From Durusdinium trenchii (Eukaryota; Sar; Dinophyceae; Suessiales; Symbiodiniaceae): a stretch of 64,000 nucleotides of DNA. Made by a program: the position numbers and the translations under genes. Under the pieces are notes generated by a model. That model was not told the origin of the DNA. It made no database searches and saw nothing but the letters and a program-made list of their open reading frames with translations. Where the stretch lies: the NCBI GenBank assembly GCA_963970005.1, contig CAXAMN010001336.1, forward strand, positions 1,559,722 through 1,623,721, written 5' to 3'. The first letter of the stretch is position 1, and each line of letters begins with the position of its first letter. This document shows, in pieces, positions 22,401-31,408 of this stretch.

Positions 22401-23843
22401 GACGCGAGGCCCGGGGGAGCTGTGATATGGAGAGACGACCCTCTGGCCATTCCTATCTCGACTACATCGTCATCATCCAAAGGTGTGCGGACGTTGAGGG
22501 TTGAGACTGGGGACGAAGGAGCATTGGCCGCTGTTGACATTGAGCCGCATTACCAAGGGGCGAGGTGGTTGTCGGTGCAAGAGCTAGAGGACTCCTGGGG
22601 TGACCAACAGGGGTGTCTACAAGAGCAGCTTTTGGGGCGCATCAACCAAGCGCCGACCACGGAGGAGCAGGGGGCGGTGCAGGGTGAGTTGGTGAATCAC
22701 CTTCTGGGCTGGCGCGATGAAGTTGAAGGCCAGTTGATGGAGTTGAGTCGGGTGGCAAAGGCCCTGCAGATCCGACTATGTGCTCTTCAAGCTCAAGGTC
22801 AACAAGGTGGAGAAGGTGAACAGGTCCTGCAGACCATGACCGTCCCGCTCTCGGAGGTGCGGGAGAATGCGGACGCATGGAGGCCTTCGTTCCAGTATGA
22901 GTACGACGTGCTGGTCAAGGAGACTGAGGCGGTGGTCCCCACGAAGAGGCAATTGTTGGCGCCGGGCACGGAGCTGGTTCCGGGGAAGATGGTCTGTTGC
23001 AAGAAAGGGGGCACAGGGGCTAAGAGATCGAGGGCGGTGATCTGTGGCAACCTGGCTTCGGAGCAAGCTGATCCACCTCCTGGAGGTTTGCCTGGTGGCT
23101 CCTACGCAAGTGGGGCGGATGGGGTGCTCATTCGGGCATCGCTGTTGGAGGCCAGTCAACGTCGTTGGGAGATCACCTCGTTGGACGTGAAGTCCGCGTT
23201 TCTGCAAGCTCCTCGACCACATCAACCAGGTGGCAAGCCCGTGGCAGTTCAGCCGCCGAAGGTGATGGTGGACCTGGGAGTCTGTGAACCGGATGAGGTC
23301 TGGCTCATCCGAAAAGCACTCTACGGGTTCAATACGAGTCCATCGTATTGGGCGATCTATAGGGATCAGGTCCTGGAGGAGTTGGCGTGGGAGGACAACA
23401 ACGTTGCCTACCACCTGACCCAGACCAAGGAGCGCAACTTGTGGCGCATTGTGGAGAAGGAGACACAGGTGGTTAGAGGCCTTCTCTTGGTGTACGTCGA
23501 CGACCTCCTCGTGATGGGAGATGCAGTGGCGCGACCTGGTCTTCTCAAGTGCATTCAGTCCCGGTGGAAAACGTCCACGCCCGAGACGGTGGATGACCAG
23601 GGTTGGGTGAGGTTTTGTGGGTATGAGCTCAAAAGCCATGAAGGAGGTTTGTTGTTAGGTCAACCCTCCTACCTGGGTGAGTTGCTGCAGAGGCACAACA
23701 TCGTGGACAAGAAGACGGTCCCGCTGCCAAAGGACGCTGTACCTCCTCCAGAGGTGGAAGAAGGGGTGACGGCGGAGGAGATCAAGAAGGCGCAGGGCAT
23801 CGTGGGGGGAGATCCTGTGGGTGGCCATTCGCAGTCGGCCTGA
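19218..23843 (+). CDS. pol: Pol polyprotein: zinc fingers, protease, MTase-like, integrase, RT
   Basis: Read from the -1 frameshift. In order: a CCCH finger (CRFWLSDKGCRRGDRCKFKH) and a CCHC knuckle (CFFCSGLNHTRRDC) at 19300-19440; protease signature LLDGGATH near 19765; a domain with LFAG (about 20287) and GGPPC (about 20451) motifs; the integrase zinc region near 21080-21140; integrase catalytic D at 21207, D at 21686 and E near 21794, with an acidic insert between the two Asp; and reverse transcriptase with SLDVKSAFLQ (about 23181) and YVDD at 23493-23504. The frame then runs into a stop at 23843 because of one extra G in the run 23804-23809. RNase H continues in the next frame. Pol would process Gag-Pol, copy RNA to DNA and integrate it. 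Confidence 0.93.
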   Translation, partial: SDRSICEGSCFGGFINDGDFGDGVEFKGDCRFWLSDKGCRRGDRCKFKHGTLSPKENRCFFCSGLNHTRRDCPYVKKEFGKEENVKVAKVRGEDSQPSSPEREPLKVKVEEATGASGKKTEAEAGSGVAGGPMPNKSDSIDTLMGEASALLKSLRSAKVKAIKLKFMDGGGNLDAGTALGLLDGGATHPLRQALPGELEKAERVHVELAHGSIMLHQDPVTGTLLSADAVELIVPVRGLIELGYKMVWSRSGCAVEHPRKGKIVSRLREGCPVVLEEDALLLIREIEEVERKKHDDVYREENLEEELLTWWSQRFPEVPARIFRHMTEEHDFGGGALPWNRRQRRRLLAAKRVVLHLFAGEKADEWEELKKYDCEVITLDIMHNKSQDLHNPVLWAFLMSLARQGTLAAIIGGPPCRTVSRLRFRRPGPRPLRDRGAHRFGLPNLSVAEQRLADHDAALVIKQVGLYLATEEAKVEVGAPKGTTGFLLESPADPAKMVGDGGRMPSFWSWPEVLGLLEEESMGMVTLDQGAVGHSKKKPTSLLTNMPGMMELHGLRARGDDEPLPDDLQASIQASKSWSLWAPGLRAAIKESLRCMLEQGASQQRKIAKLSQREKDMWATHFRQGHRPFRRDCRLCIEQAGTQKPRRRRGDTQRMSSAWSVAVDIVGPLSMTRDGASGRVVRYAMIAVALVPDFNAVAEDDVAEKDVAEETVAEKDVAAKDGAEDQRDEKVPTPKEDSTPEQVVAPEPGEDVGVMEEEQDIMDPAHDYDFEAELQKGQRGVPLKHVTCMEVLESRAKAEVIVGLQKLITKYKVMGVAVNRLHTDRAKELISKQVEAWCSRWGIVQTSTGGDDPAANGHVEAEVNQVKRRARLLLAQHECTGQLWPSAMRYAVEERRRRQLEELGVPTLPMLPFYATVYVKAKKWHKEGGLMAPFVKGRLMCPSPMMNDGWVVQAEDGKILHVREAVQPNTEAEDLRRELEDQQAQVRLQLEEEPRPGQPYHRMWGKQPLDGQPRLPQAGGQQGATMPTAGGTSSPSSTTALGTASGTAGPGGVAGETAGAGDARPGGAVIWRDDPLAIPISTTSSSSKGVRTLRVETGDEGALAAVDIEPHYQGARWLSVQELEDSWGDQQGCLQEQLLGRINQAPTTEEQGAVQGELVNHLLGWRDEVEGQLMELSRVAKALQIRLCALQAQGQQGGEGEQVLQTMTVPLSEVRENADAWRPSFQYEYDVLVKETEAVVPTKRQLLAPGTELVPGKMVCCKKGGTGAKRSRAVICGNLASEQADPPPGGLPGGSYASGADGVLIRASLLEASQRRWEITSLDVKSAFLQAPRPHQPGGKPVAVQPPKVMVDLGVCEPDEVWLIRKALYGFNTSPSYWAIYRDQVLEELAWEDNNVAYHLTQTKERNLWRIVEKETQVVRGLLLVYVDDLLVMGDAVARPGLLKCIQSRWKTSTPETVDDQGWVRFCGYELKSHEGGLLLGQPSYLGELLQRHNIVDKKTVPLPKDAVPPPEVEEGVTAEEIKKAQGIVGGDPVGGHSQSA
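20268..20710 (+). other. C5-methyltransferase-like domain inside pol
   Basis: Between protease and integrase, pol contains VVLHLFAGEK, then EVITLDI, IIGGPPCRTVS and FLLESP in this order and at plausible spacing. In cytosine-5 DNA methyltransferases, motif I is DLFAG-like, motif II ends in an acidic residue after a strand, motif IV is GPPC with the catalytic Cys, and motif VI is ENV. Motifs I, II and IV fit; motif VI is weak (LES instead of ENV). It may be an active or decayed methyltransferase, or a structural Rossmann domain derived from one. The target-recognition half is not apparent. Confidence 0.55.
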
Positions 23844-24978
23844 CCTGTCCTATGCCATCAGCGCTATGGGAAAAGAGGTCACAAAACGGCCGAGATGGGT
23901 GCTTCGGGTGGGACAACATGTTCTGGAGTACTTGAATGGCACGATGGACTACTTCCTGCACTATGTTCCCTGTGGGCCTGGTGATCGTGGACCTCATGGT
24001 GATCTTCCTCTGGAGGGCTCTACATCGTTGGTGGAGCTCTTCAGTGACATTTCGTATGCCCCGCAAGGGGAGAAAAGTGTGCAAGGCATCGTGGCGATGA
24101 TTGCGGGCGCCACTGTGCAGTGGGAAACTTCCAGGCAATCGTGTCTGGCATTGTCAACGGCGGAAGCGGAGCTGTACTCCTACGTGGAGGCCTTAACTAT
24201 GGGGGATTCGCTGCAGGCGCTGTGGACGGAGGTGCATGGAGAGACGCCGGAGATCGTCACTTATGGCGACAGTCAGGCTGCCATCTCCATCGTGCGCAAT
24301 CCGGATGGTCCATGGCGTACCAGACACCTTCGACTCCGAGCTAACGTCCTTCAAGAACGAGCTCAACAGGGGCGATGGAAGATCTTCCACATGGCGGGCA
24401 CGCAGCTAATCGCCGACTACCTGACCAAGAGCATCACGGTTCGAGCTTCCTGGGACCGCTTCCGGGCGTTCACCAACCTCCTGAAGGTCGAGAACCTGGG
24501 TGGGGTGGCTGCGGATGATGGGGAGGGTTCGCAGGACGCGGTGGAATCCATGGTGCGGGTGGCGAAGCTTGCTGCATGTTTGGCTGGGTGCGCGGCTATG
24601 ACCTGGCCTTCCTACACTGCAAAGGCGGTGGTGGCGGCGGCGCTTGCGATTGGGCTGGCCTATGAAGTGAGCCGGGGTTTTAGCAAGGGTTTTTGGACGA
24701 GGGACCAAGATCCGGGGGAGTGTTCAACCATGTCAGATAGGGAAATTCAACAAGAATTGAGATCTACTGAACACTCCACCCGGTTGCAACCTCGTTTGTG
24801 TGCCCTGCGGCCTTCGCCGGCAAGGGAAGAACAAGACCAACAGGGGTCGGAACAACGGACCAGTCAAGAAAACATAAGAAATGTTCAAGAGGCCAGAAAC
24901 TCATCGGCGTCGGGCCGCACGCCACCTCCAGGGGAACGTGTCTCGGAAACTGAAGGCCCTGAGGGGTTTAGACCGTAG
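23804..24978 (+). pseudogene. pol: Pol C-terminus: RNase H plus tail, out of frame by one base
   Basis: Continuation of pol in the +1 frame. Near 23830 it reads the conserved RSRPDLSYAIS of copia RT ends, which should be contiguous with the AQGIVG segment before the lesion. RNase H acidic residues are present: ELFSDISYA, STAEAEL and TYGDSQAA, followed by the terminal copia motif QLIADYLTK. After about 24480 there is a tail with a hydrophobic stretch (about 24560-24660) and a Gln/Arg/Glu-rich end, which copia pol normally lacks. An extra G in the run 23804-23809 explains the break. If it is real this copy is defective; if it is an assembly error pol is intact. Confidence 0.85.
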
Positions 24979-26017
24979 CCTAGAGGCTCCCAACTCCACT
25001 GTGTTTGAGGTGGAGGCGGCGAACGCGAGCCATGGCGTGTGGGGGCGCATCCAGATGAGGCTGCCTGCTGTCTTCCGAGGTGGACGCGAATGGCTTGGAG
25101 GAGATGCAGGGCAGCCGGAAGAGGTGCACTACACGAACAGCAGGGTGACGCAAGAGGCTATGGACGAGGGCACCTACGACATGACCAGACCGCCGATGGT
25201 GGTCACCAGTGAGGGCATCCGGATGTTGCGGCCTGAAGAGGTGGACATGGAGACCCAGCGGCTGGTGGTGAAGTCTCCGCCACCTGCAAAGCGGCTTCCG
25301 GTGCCCCCTCCTAAACAACCTCCTGTACCATTTCAACCGCGTGGCTATGGGGGGGCTACATCGAGTGGTTCTTCAAGGCCGAGTGAAGCGGCTGAGCGAG
25401 GGCAGGCGGCGATGGCATCTTCAAAGGCGATGGGGACTGCCATGGGGCACACTTCAAAGGCTGCGGGAACCACTCTCCAAGGGGTTTCTAAGTCGGCCGC
25501 GGCGGCGAGGAGTTCGAGCTCGACGGGACCTCCTACGCTGGAGCGAATGCGGCAGCCGGCAACTGACAGGCCGTGGAACAGGCCTGGGAAGGCTCCACCG
25601 GCGCAGCTTTTGATGCCGGTTGGGGGCATGATGGATGATCAGCTGGAGTTCCAGAGCTCGGTATTTTGGACGCCTGAGATCTTGAACCACGTGCAGGACC
25701 TCCTGGAAGAAGAAGCGTTGTTCTACAAACCAACGCTCAAAAGTGACAGGTGGGATCACCTGACTATGGATGGCTGCAGGTGGCTAGTTCGCTACCATGG
25801 AAGTGCTCGTGTGCAACGATTTCATCCCGAGCACCGCAGCTGCCCTGAGGAGATCGACAACCTCGAGTTCATGAGGATCACGGTGGCGTGGAAAGGCACC
25901 GAATGGCATCGACGTGTGGCCATCGACAGCGATTGGCGCAGAGCTGAGCTGCCTGGACCGGGCAGCTGGGTGGGATTTTCTTTGTTCTTGATCCGAAATG
26001 GATCACGCCAGATGTGA
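24881..26017 (+). CDS. Extra 3' ORF of the retrotransposon (378 aa), unknown function
   Basis: Begins at an ATG two codons after a TAA in its own frame and overlaps the pol tail by about 98 nt in another frame. The N-terminal third is basic then mixed (RRRAARHLQG), the middle (codons 120-230) is Pro/Ser/Ala-rich with repeated Lys-Ala-Met-Gly text, and the C-terminal third looks folded (LEFQSSVFWTPEILNHVQD, WRRAELPGPGSW). It sits where env-like or accessory genes sit in some LTR elements, but has no signal peptide and no membrane helix, so an envelope role is not supported. High third-position GC matches gag and pol, which suggests it is under the same selection. Confidence 0.75.
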   Translation: MFKRPETHRRRAARHLQGNVSRKLKALRGLDRSLEAPNSTVFEVEAANASHGVWGRIQMRLPAVFRGGREWLGGDAGQPEEVHYTNSRVTQEAMDEGTYDMTRPPMVVTSEGIRMLRPEEVDMETQRLVVKSPPPAKRLPVPPPKQPPVPFQPRGYGGATSSGSSRPSEAAERGQAAMASSKAMGTAMGHTSKAAGTTLQGVSKSAAAARSSSSTGPPTLERMRQPATDRPWNRPGKAPPAQLLMPVGGMMDDQLEFQSSVFWTPEILNHVQDLLEEEALFYKPTLKSDRWDHLTMDGCRWLVRYHGSARVQRFHPEHRSCPEEIDNLEFMRITVAWKGTEWHRRVAIDSDWRRAELPGPGSWVGFSLFLIRNGSRQM

Positions 26018-26040
26018 CAACATCTGAAGCTTTCGTCCTA

Positions 26041-26056
26041 AGAAGGACGGGGGGAG
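26041..26056 (+). promoter_or_regulatory. Polypurine tract
   Basis: Sixteen bases, all purine except one C, end directly at the 3' LTR start. This is the expected primer for plus-strand DNA synthesis during reverse transcription. Confidence 0.8.
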
Positions 26057-26175
26057 TGCGGATCTGGAAACAGGACGCACAAAACGAGAAGTGTACAACT
26101 AGGTACACAAGACCACAGGCCGAAACGCCTGCGTGTTTGGCTCAAGAAAACAAAGACCGCTTTTCGTGAAGCATG
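26057..26175 (+). repeat. 3' long terminal repeat (119 bp)
   Basis: Identical to the 5' LTR at 17121-17239 and followed directly by the target duplication CCGAC at 26176-26180. The leader-like TTTGGCTCAAG is at 26136-26146. Confidence 0.95.
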
Positions 26176-26941
26176 CCGACAAATGCCAAGAAATCAGTTC
26201 TTCTCTTTACCATGTCAAAGGCAAATCCTTGGAAAGAAAAGAAAGGAACTGATTTGTTGAGATTCTTATTTAGCAACATGTCTTTTAAGCCAAGAGTGTT
26301 GGATCATCACTGCCAAACCATGTCTCAAGCAAGGCGCACAATCCTTGAGCGACTCCATGAAGTCTTCATCGATGATCAGGACGATACGCGTTCGGAACAT
26401 CCGCACCGTAGCCAGAAGGTCTTGACTTCCTCGCTGCGCACGCTGCGCAGGCTGCGCACGCGCCAGAACTCTAGGAGGATAGCTACACCAACGAAGACTC
26501 TGAAGAAATAGCTTAGAAAGAGGAAAAGTCCTTCAGCTGGTTTGATCAAGGGTCTAGTGCCCAGTTCAACCAGGGGCTAAGCTGCTAGTTCACTGTTGTA
26601 GGATACCGTATACCTGTGAATTCTCCGATATGCGGTCTCAGGCTCTAGGTATCATTTCGCGCCCCGGTGATTGAGGTCTCCTTTGTTTTACGGCCTTCTG
26701 GTCCGTGTCCATTTCCTGTCGCAAGTCTAGACCAGAAGCACGAAACCCAAAGCATCTCTTCTCCCAAAAGCCCTGCGGCAAAGCCAACTAACAACCCACT
26801 CCAACATCATACCATTGTACATCCAATTATATATGAATCAGTGCTGTTCTTTTCATCTTCTTTTGTCCTACAAGGTCAACAGGAGATCGTCAGCTCGCTT
26901 CACCTGTCGACACGTGTCGACCCGTGTCGACCCGTGTCCTG

Positions 26942-27002
26942 CGTCGCGGAGGCGGAAGACGTGATCTTCGTAGGTCTTCACGCCAAAGACCGAGTTCGGC
27001 TC
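26942..27002 (-). CDS. VHL-like beta-domain exon
   Basis: Minus frame reads PNSVFGVKTYEDHVFRLRD. This resembles the strand region of the von Hippel-Lindau beta domain, where a Tyr is followed by G/E-H and an aromatic, then RD (SYRGHLWLFRDAG in the human protein). VHL binds hydroxyproline. A GC donor (CGAC/GCAGG) lies at its end. A tandem GTCGACCCGT-type repeat occupies 26907-26938 just beyond. It lies upstream, on the same strand, of the prolyl hydroxylase exons at 13-15.5 kb, with the retrotransposon between. The family call rests on about 15 residues. Confidence 0.5.
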
Positions 27003-27171
27003 AAGACTCCCTCAGGTGTGGGACACAGAGCGATTGCTGCGACCGGAGTTAGGGATAGTTAGAGTGTTTGATGGTGAGGGTGTCATGGTGTCTGTGTTTT
27101 GTGTCGATTTTGTGCGGATTGCATCTGGTCAAAAGGGGGGCCACAAAGCCAAGTGAGACTTGGCAGCATCT

Positions 27172-27315
27172 CTTCCGGGCTTCGAGCTTCCTTGCTTCGA
27201 ACCTTCCTTTTCGATCCTGCCATCCGTTCGCCACTCTGAAAACTGAGAACAAGGCCGACGAGCACTTCCTCCTCGTGCAGGAAATAGACATCGATTCGAC
27301 CACGTGTCGGCAGGT
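27172..27315 (-). CDS. Possible exon upstream of the VHL-like exon
   Basis: Minus frame reads RIDVYFLHEEEVLVGLVLSF then GERMAGSKRKVRSKEARS. The strand-like start could be the first strands of the same VHL-like domain, but two other frames are open here and no splice join was confirmed. Confidence 0.28.
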
Positions 27316-28070
27316 GGTGCCAAAAGGAACCTCACCGGTGTCAGGTCACCCCACAGCGACTTCATGTGCAACATGCACTTCTTTCTGGCCGGGGAACAGT
27401 GCATCCCACCGTGCTCCTGTGAAACGGTGCCAAGAGAAAATGCCAAGAGTCTGTACGCGATATACAGCGGTGCTTGATGGGAGAAAGGACTACAGAGCTT
27501 GTAGGGCTGACATGGCCTGATCCGACTGTCAAGATCTTTGGGGCCAATGGAAATGTTCATGACCAAAACTTCCGGTAAATCGACTGGACTCGTTTTGCAG
27601 TATCCCTCTGGTGACATGTTTCATGATCCAAGCAGTCACCAATCAGCAGTCCTCATCATGACTCTCGAGGTCCGCATTGCAAAAGTCCTGATCGAATGGC
27701 ACGACAGGGAGCTGAACCCAAGATGGAAGCCTTGGATCTCTTGAAGGGTCCCTCTTATTGGTTGCAAATCCTCCAAAGATGGACTCACTCTTGGTCTTCA
27801 TCTCGGAATATGAGTGCTCAGATCATCTCAGATCTATATACGTAATATATATATATATCGATATATACATATCTCATATTGTTTGGTAGTTTTGTCGTGT
27901 CAGGGGCCATCGTACAGTGACTGGCGTCCGGATTCAGAGATGTGGTGATGCCCACAGACTGTTTGCCGAGCAAAGCACAAAAAGAACTGCGACCGGATGT
28001 CAAGCAAACCCTGTGGCCTGGTGAAAAGAACTTCACCACATATTTTTAATATATGTGTGTGTTTCAACGG

Positions 28071-28772
28071 CTACTCAGCTGCTGCTGTCCACAAATAAGC
28101 ATAAAACAGACACAGACCAAACGCTGAGATGGCTGAAGTGGACCAAGCCTCATCCGCTTTCTCCGCGCTGCAGGAGTGTGGCATGCAAACTCCGCAGCTG
28201 AAGGGGCAGTAAGCCCGAACAGAGTCCTTAGTGGAGTTCACATTCGACTCCCGTGCTGACAAATGGAACAAAGAAGACTAGGTGCTGCAGTGCCCAAAGA
28301 ACGTGCGACATTGGCCAAGTGGCGACCTTTGGTAAGGCTACATCGTTTTGACCAGGAATCGCTCAGTAAAACTGGTGTCATACAAGTGTCAGACCCGACC
28401 TCTTCTCGATTCAGACCGATGCAGGGGCGTCACCCCCGGTTGGACCCCTCACAAATTAGGGACCCCTCCGGGCATCTTTCCCAGTTGAAGGCCCTCGCTA
28501 GTAGCCAAGGGCATCGCTACTAGGAGCAAGAAGCTAGGTTGAAGACCATCGCTAAGGTGTTTAGACGTTCCATGATGTGTCCACCGCCAAACAAGCTTTC
28601 AAGCTTTTCGGTGCTTTCTTTCTCCTTTCCTGGAAAACCGCCCAGAGTCGGAGACTGAGTCCCCAGGAGTCCCCAGTTCTTCTCGTCCGAGTCCGGCCTC
28701 TGAGGAGTTCGTGCATCGCCCCTCCAAGGACCACTTGTAGCAGTTGTTGTTGGCATCGCCACATCTCCTGAG
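28071..28772 (-). CDS. C-terminus of a membrane-anchored protein with a ShK domain
   Basis: Two exons join in phase: one ending at 28698 (GC donor, CGDANNNCYKWSLEGRCTNS) and one from 28226 to the stop at 28071 (DSVRAYCPFSCGVC). Together they give a six-Cys ShK/ShKT module, a small disulphide domain used in many extracellular enzymes and adhesion proteins. A hydrophobic segment (ISAFGLCLFYAYLW) then precedes the stop, so the protein probably ends in a membrane anchor. The upstream exons are not identified. ShK modules often accompany prolyl hydroxylases or proteases, but nothing here shows the partner. Confidence 0.72.
28496..28540 (-). repeat. Dispersed repeat, copy E (diverged)
   Basis: Inverted copy with CGCTAGTAGCCAAGGGCATC and GCTACTAGGAGCAAGAAGCT; more diverged than A and D. 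Confidence 0.55.
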
Positions 28773-29514
28773 AAGCAGCTGGAGTGAGAACAATGCAACG
28801 CATGAGTTATATGGAGTTATATAGCATGCATGAGTTATATATGGAGTTATATAGTCATGATGGTTGACTTTTGATCAAAATGTTAGAACCGGACTCTGAG
28901 ACTAGACTTTCTTCTTCACAACCCGGAGACCACTGAGACCACTGAGACCACTGAGGTTGAAGCTCAAAGGCCGAAATGCCGGCCAAACTCAGCCAAAGCC
29001 TCATGAGGAGACAGCCAACACAACACATGAAGCACTCTTCCAGGGCATTCGGAAACAAAACAAATCCATTCAGAAGTTCATTCAAGTCCCCTTAAATCTC
29101 AACTCAACTGGTGTAAACTATGGCTACAATTGGCTACTCATGTCTAACAAATCTCATGCAAGCCAACTTGAAGAAATTCACTGCAGAGCTTGCCGTTTCG
29201 TATGCATCACCACACCAGCCATGTGACAGCAGCCTTGGGCGCTTGGCCATCGGCTGCGCAGCTGCGCGGCGTTAAGTCATGGCTCAGAGACTGCACCTTC
29301 AGGTGTATTTATGTGTTTTATGATGAAGGGTCAATTCCAATCGAATGGGTTTCCCATGCACATTTAGAAGACATGGTTAGATTTGACTTCGACCCCCAAC
29401 TGTGGGGGCTGCTATCATTCCAAAGAGCAATGGGTCCTGCTCCACAAGGACACTCATGGTGATCGTTCTCGGCACATTGTCGCATCACCCACTTAGCCTT
29501 CGAAGGGGAATATT

Positions 29515-29640
29515 CACTCTGCGAACGGGCACGCCCCATGGATAGGCACGCCCGCTCGTGTTCTCGCCGGGTTCCTCGAGCTGGATCGGCGAGTTCGAAG
29601 CGGTCAGAGCTGTCTCCGCTTCATCTCCAAAGGCTCGGCA
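29515..29640 (-). CDS. Possible exon of the ShK-protein gene
   Basis: Minus frame reads GDEAETALTASNSPIQLEEP then GENTSGRAYPWGVPV. It has coding-like composition and lies on the same strand upstream of the ShK exons. No family is recognised. Confidence 0.3.
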
Positions 29641-29649
29641 GGGGTGACG

Positions 29650-31400
29650 AAAATTGAGTGAGAAGACGGCTTGGAAATTGATGTCAACAAGTCTGTGGGG
29701 TGTACATCGTTCCTGTTTTTTTTTCCCCTGAAGCTATTTAATGGGTGTTTGCATTTTATAGGGTCGAAGTGGGGCTCTCCCAGGCTCTCCCTATTATCAT
29801 TTTAGCAAGGTGCAAAGAAGCTGTTTGAAGGGATCAACAAAAGGCATCAAGTGGACTGGAGGATTCATAAGATTCTTGATTCTGAGTTTCTCAAAACCCA
29901 TCTGAGAGCGATCTCTCATTCTCAAATAACCATTGCCCGAAGAAAAGCCTGGTTCTTATTCTCCACCCCCTCCATCTCACTGAGGACCACGCGGAGATGC
30001 TCAGTCTTCTTTTCGCATTTTTGGACCTGCAGTATTGCCCCACAGGAAGGTTCATCCTTATATTCATCCTGTCAACCATGTGGGTCATGTGATGAGGTCG
30101 GACTTCACATGAATCGTTCATGGTCGTGGCTTCAGTCGATTCCGAGATTCAGTGGAGCGAGCCTTCGATGTGGAAGAGATGCAGTGAAATAGAGGGGGTC
30201 AGCCACACTCTCAGCCACCCTACTTCGTTGCACTGACAGTCAGAATTCTGAAAGCAATGGAAACGACTTGAAACGACCAAATCCTGAGGCTCTATCCCGC
30301 CCAGCTAGTGGTCCACTTTCTAGGAGTTACGGTCGAAAAAGACGAAAGCAAACCATGGCAAAACACGGTGTCATCAGCGTGTTGCAGTTGATGGACTGTC
30401 TCAGCGTAGCTTGCCTTACGTGATGAATCATGCTCTTTCTTCCTTGCCTTACAGGTCAGGTATAGCTTTTGTTTTATATATCCAGCACCAAAATAAACAA
30501 CGTAACCAATACTGCTCTAGAAAAAAAAGACTAAAACCGCCCTTTATTCTAAAAAGAGCGCTGGATACAAGGTAGCTTGGTCATTTTTTGTGAATAGTTC
30601 CAAGCGTTGGAATGGTGCTTATTCAATGGCCAATGGACACATTAAAAAATGATACACACACTAAATGTGCTTGAGAAGCAGCAAAAACCATGGATCTTCA
30701 TCAACATTTGCTGGCAAAACATCTTCAAACATCGCTGAAGGAACTGATCGGTTTCGAGTTCGTCCCAGCCTCTGGTCATTGAGGCTCATTCGAGTCAGTC
30801 CCAGGGTCAAACAAAAAAACACCGTTCTCCTGGTTGGATGGCCTTGCTATGCATTTACCTACCCGGGAGACCGACCAGTTGACCTACCAACGACAGGTCT
30901 TTCGCTACATGGTGGAGCGGTCGGGCTCCAGGCTTGGAGCCATTCCCAAGTGGATGAAGAAGCAGAGCCCTGGGGCTATTAAAAGAACTTCTTCAAACTT
31001 CCGTGCCCATCTGCAGCTTCGATGGTGTCACGGAAGTGTGAATGATCTTCTATATGATATTCATGTCTTCCTCGGAGGTTCCGTCCTTCTGTGTCTTCGC
31101 CTCAAGCACCTTAAAAACCAACACAGTATGCAAGCCTCAATGCAAAGTGAACTGTTCTCAGCGATATCAATGGACTTTGCTGGGCAATTGGATCTCTTTT
31201 CACATGTCACCAGACTGGATGTTGGGAAAAAAAGGATACCTACAAAGTCCATCGATACCTCGTCTGATTCGTCAAATGATAGACTGGTCAGGGTTGTGAT
31301 CCCAGAAAGATGTTGCAGCTTGGCCTGCGCGGAGAAGAGTTTGCATAGCAGAGAAGATGGATAGAGTTGGCATGATGCTTGCCGGCTTGGGGGATGCTTA
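29650..31400. other. No gene recognised
   Basis: Relatively AT-rich spacer or intron with homopolymer runs. Plus-strand frames at 29851-30192 and 30834-31364 have no domain-like features. Confidence 0.45.
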
Positions 31401-31408
31401 CAACCTGC

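Larger units (their letters stand above)
17121..26175 (+). mobile_element. Ty1/copia-type LTR retrotransposon, 9,055 bp
   Basis: A complete insertion: two identical 119-bp LTRs, flanked by the 5-bp direct repeat CCGAC at 17116-17120 and 26176-26180, which abuts the LTR ends exactly. The pol order protease, integrase, reverse transcriptase, RNase H is the copia order. It lies on the plus strand, opposite to all host genes recognised nearby. LTR identity argues for recent insertion. Coding capacity is nearly whole, but one G-run lesion at 23804-23809 breaks pol. Unusual parts, given separately, are the very short LTRs, a gag/pol frameshift signal, a methyltransferase-like domain inside pol and an extra 3' ORF. 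Confidence 0.95.

Noticed and set aside
22776..23639. 287-codon minus-strand ORF within the retrotransposon
   Set aside because: Antisense to the reverse transcriptase region and without domain features; it arises from codon bias of pol.
24881..26017. Envelope gene at the 3' end of the retrotransposon
   Set aside because: No signal peptide, membrane segment or glycoprotein-like Cys pattern is visible.
17121..26175. Gypsy-type or viral classification of the element
   Set aside because: Integrase precedes reverse transcriptase, the copia order, and the RT text is copia-like.
30834..31364. 176-codon plus-strand ORF
   Set aside because: No domain texture, opposite strand to neighbours, and AT-rich composition unlike the clear exons.
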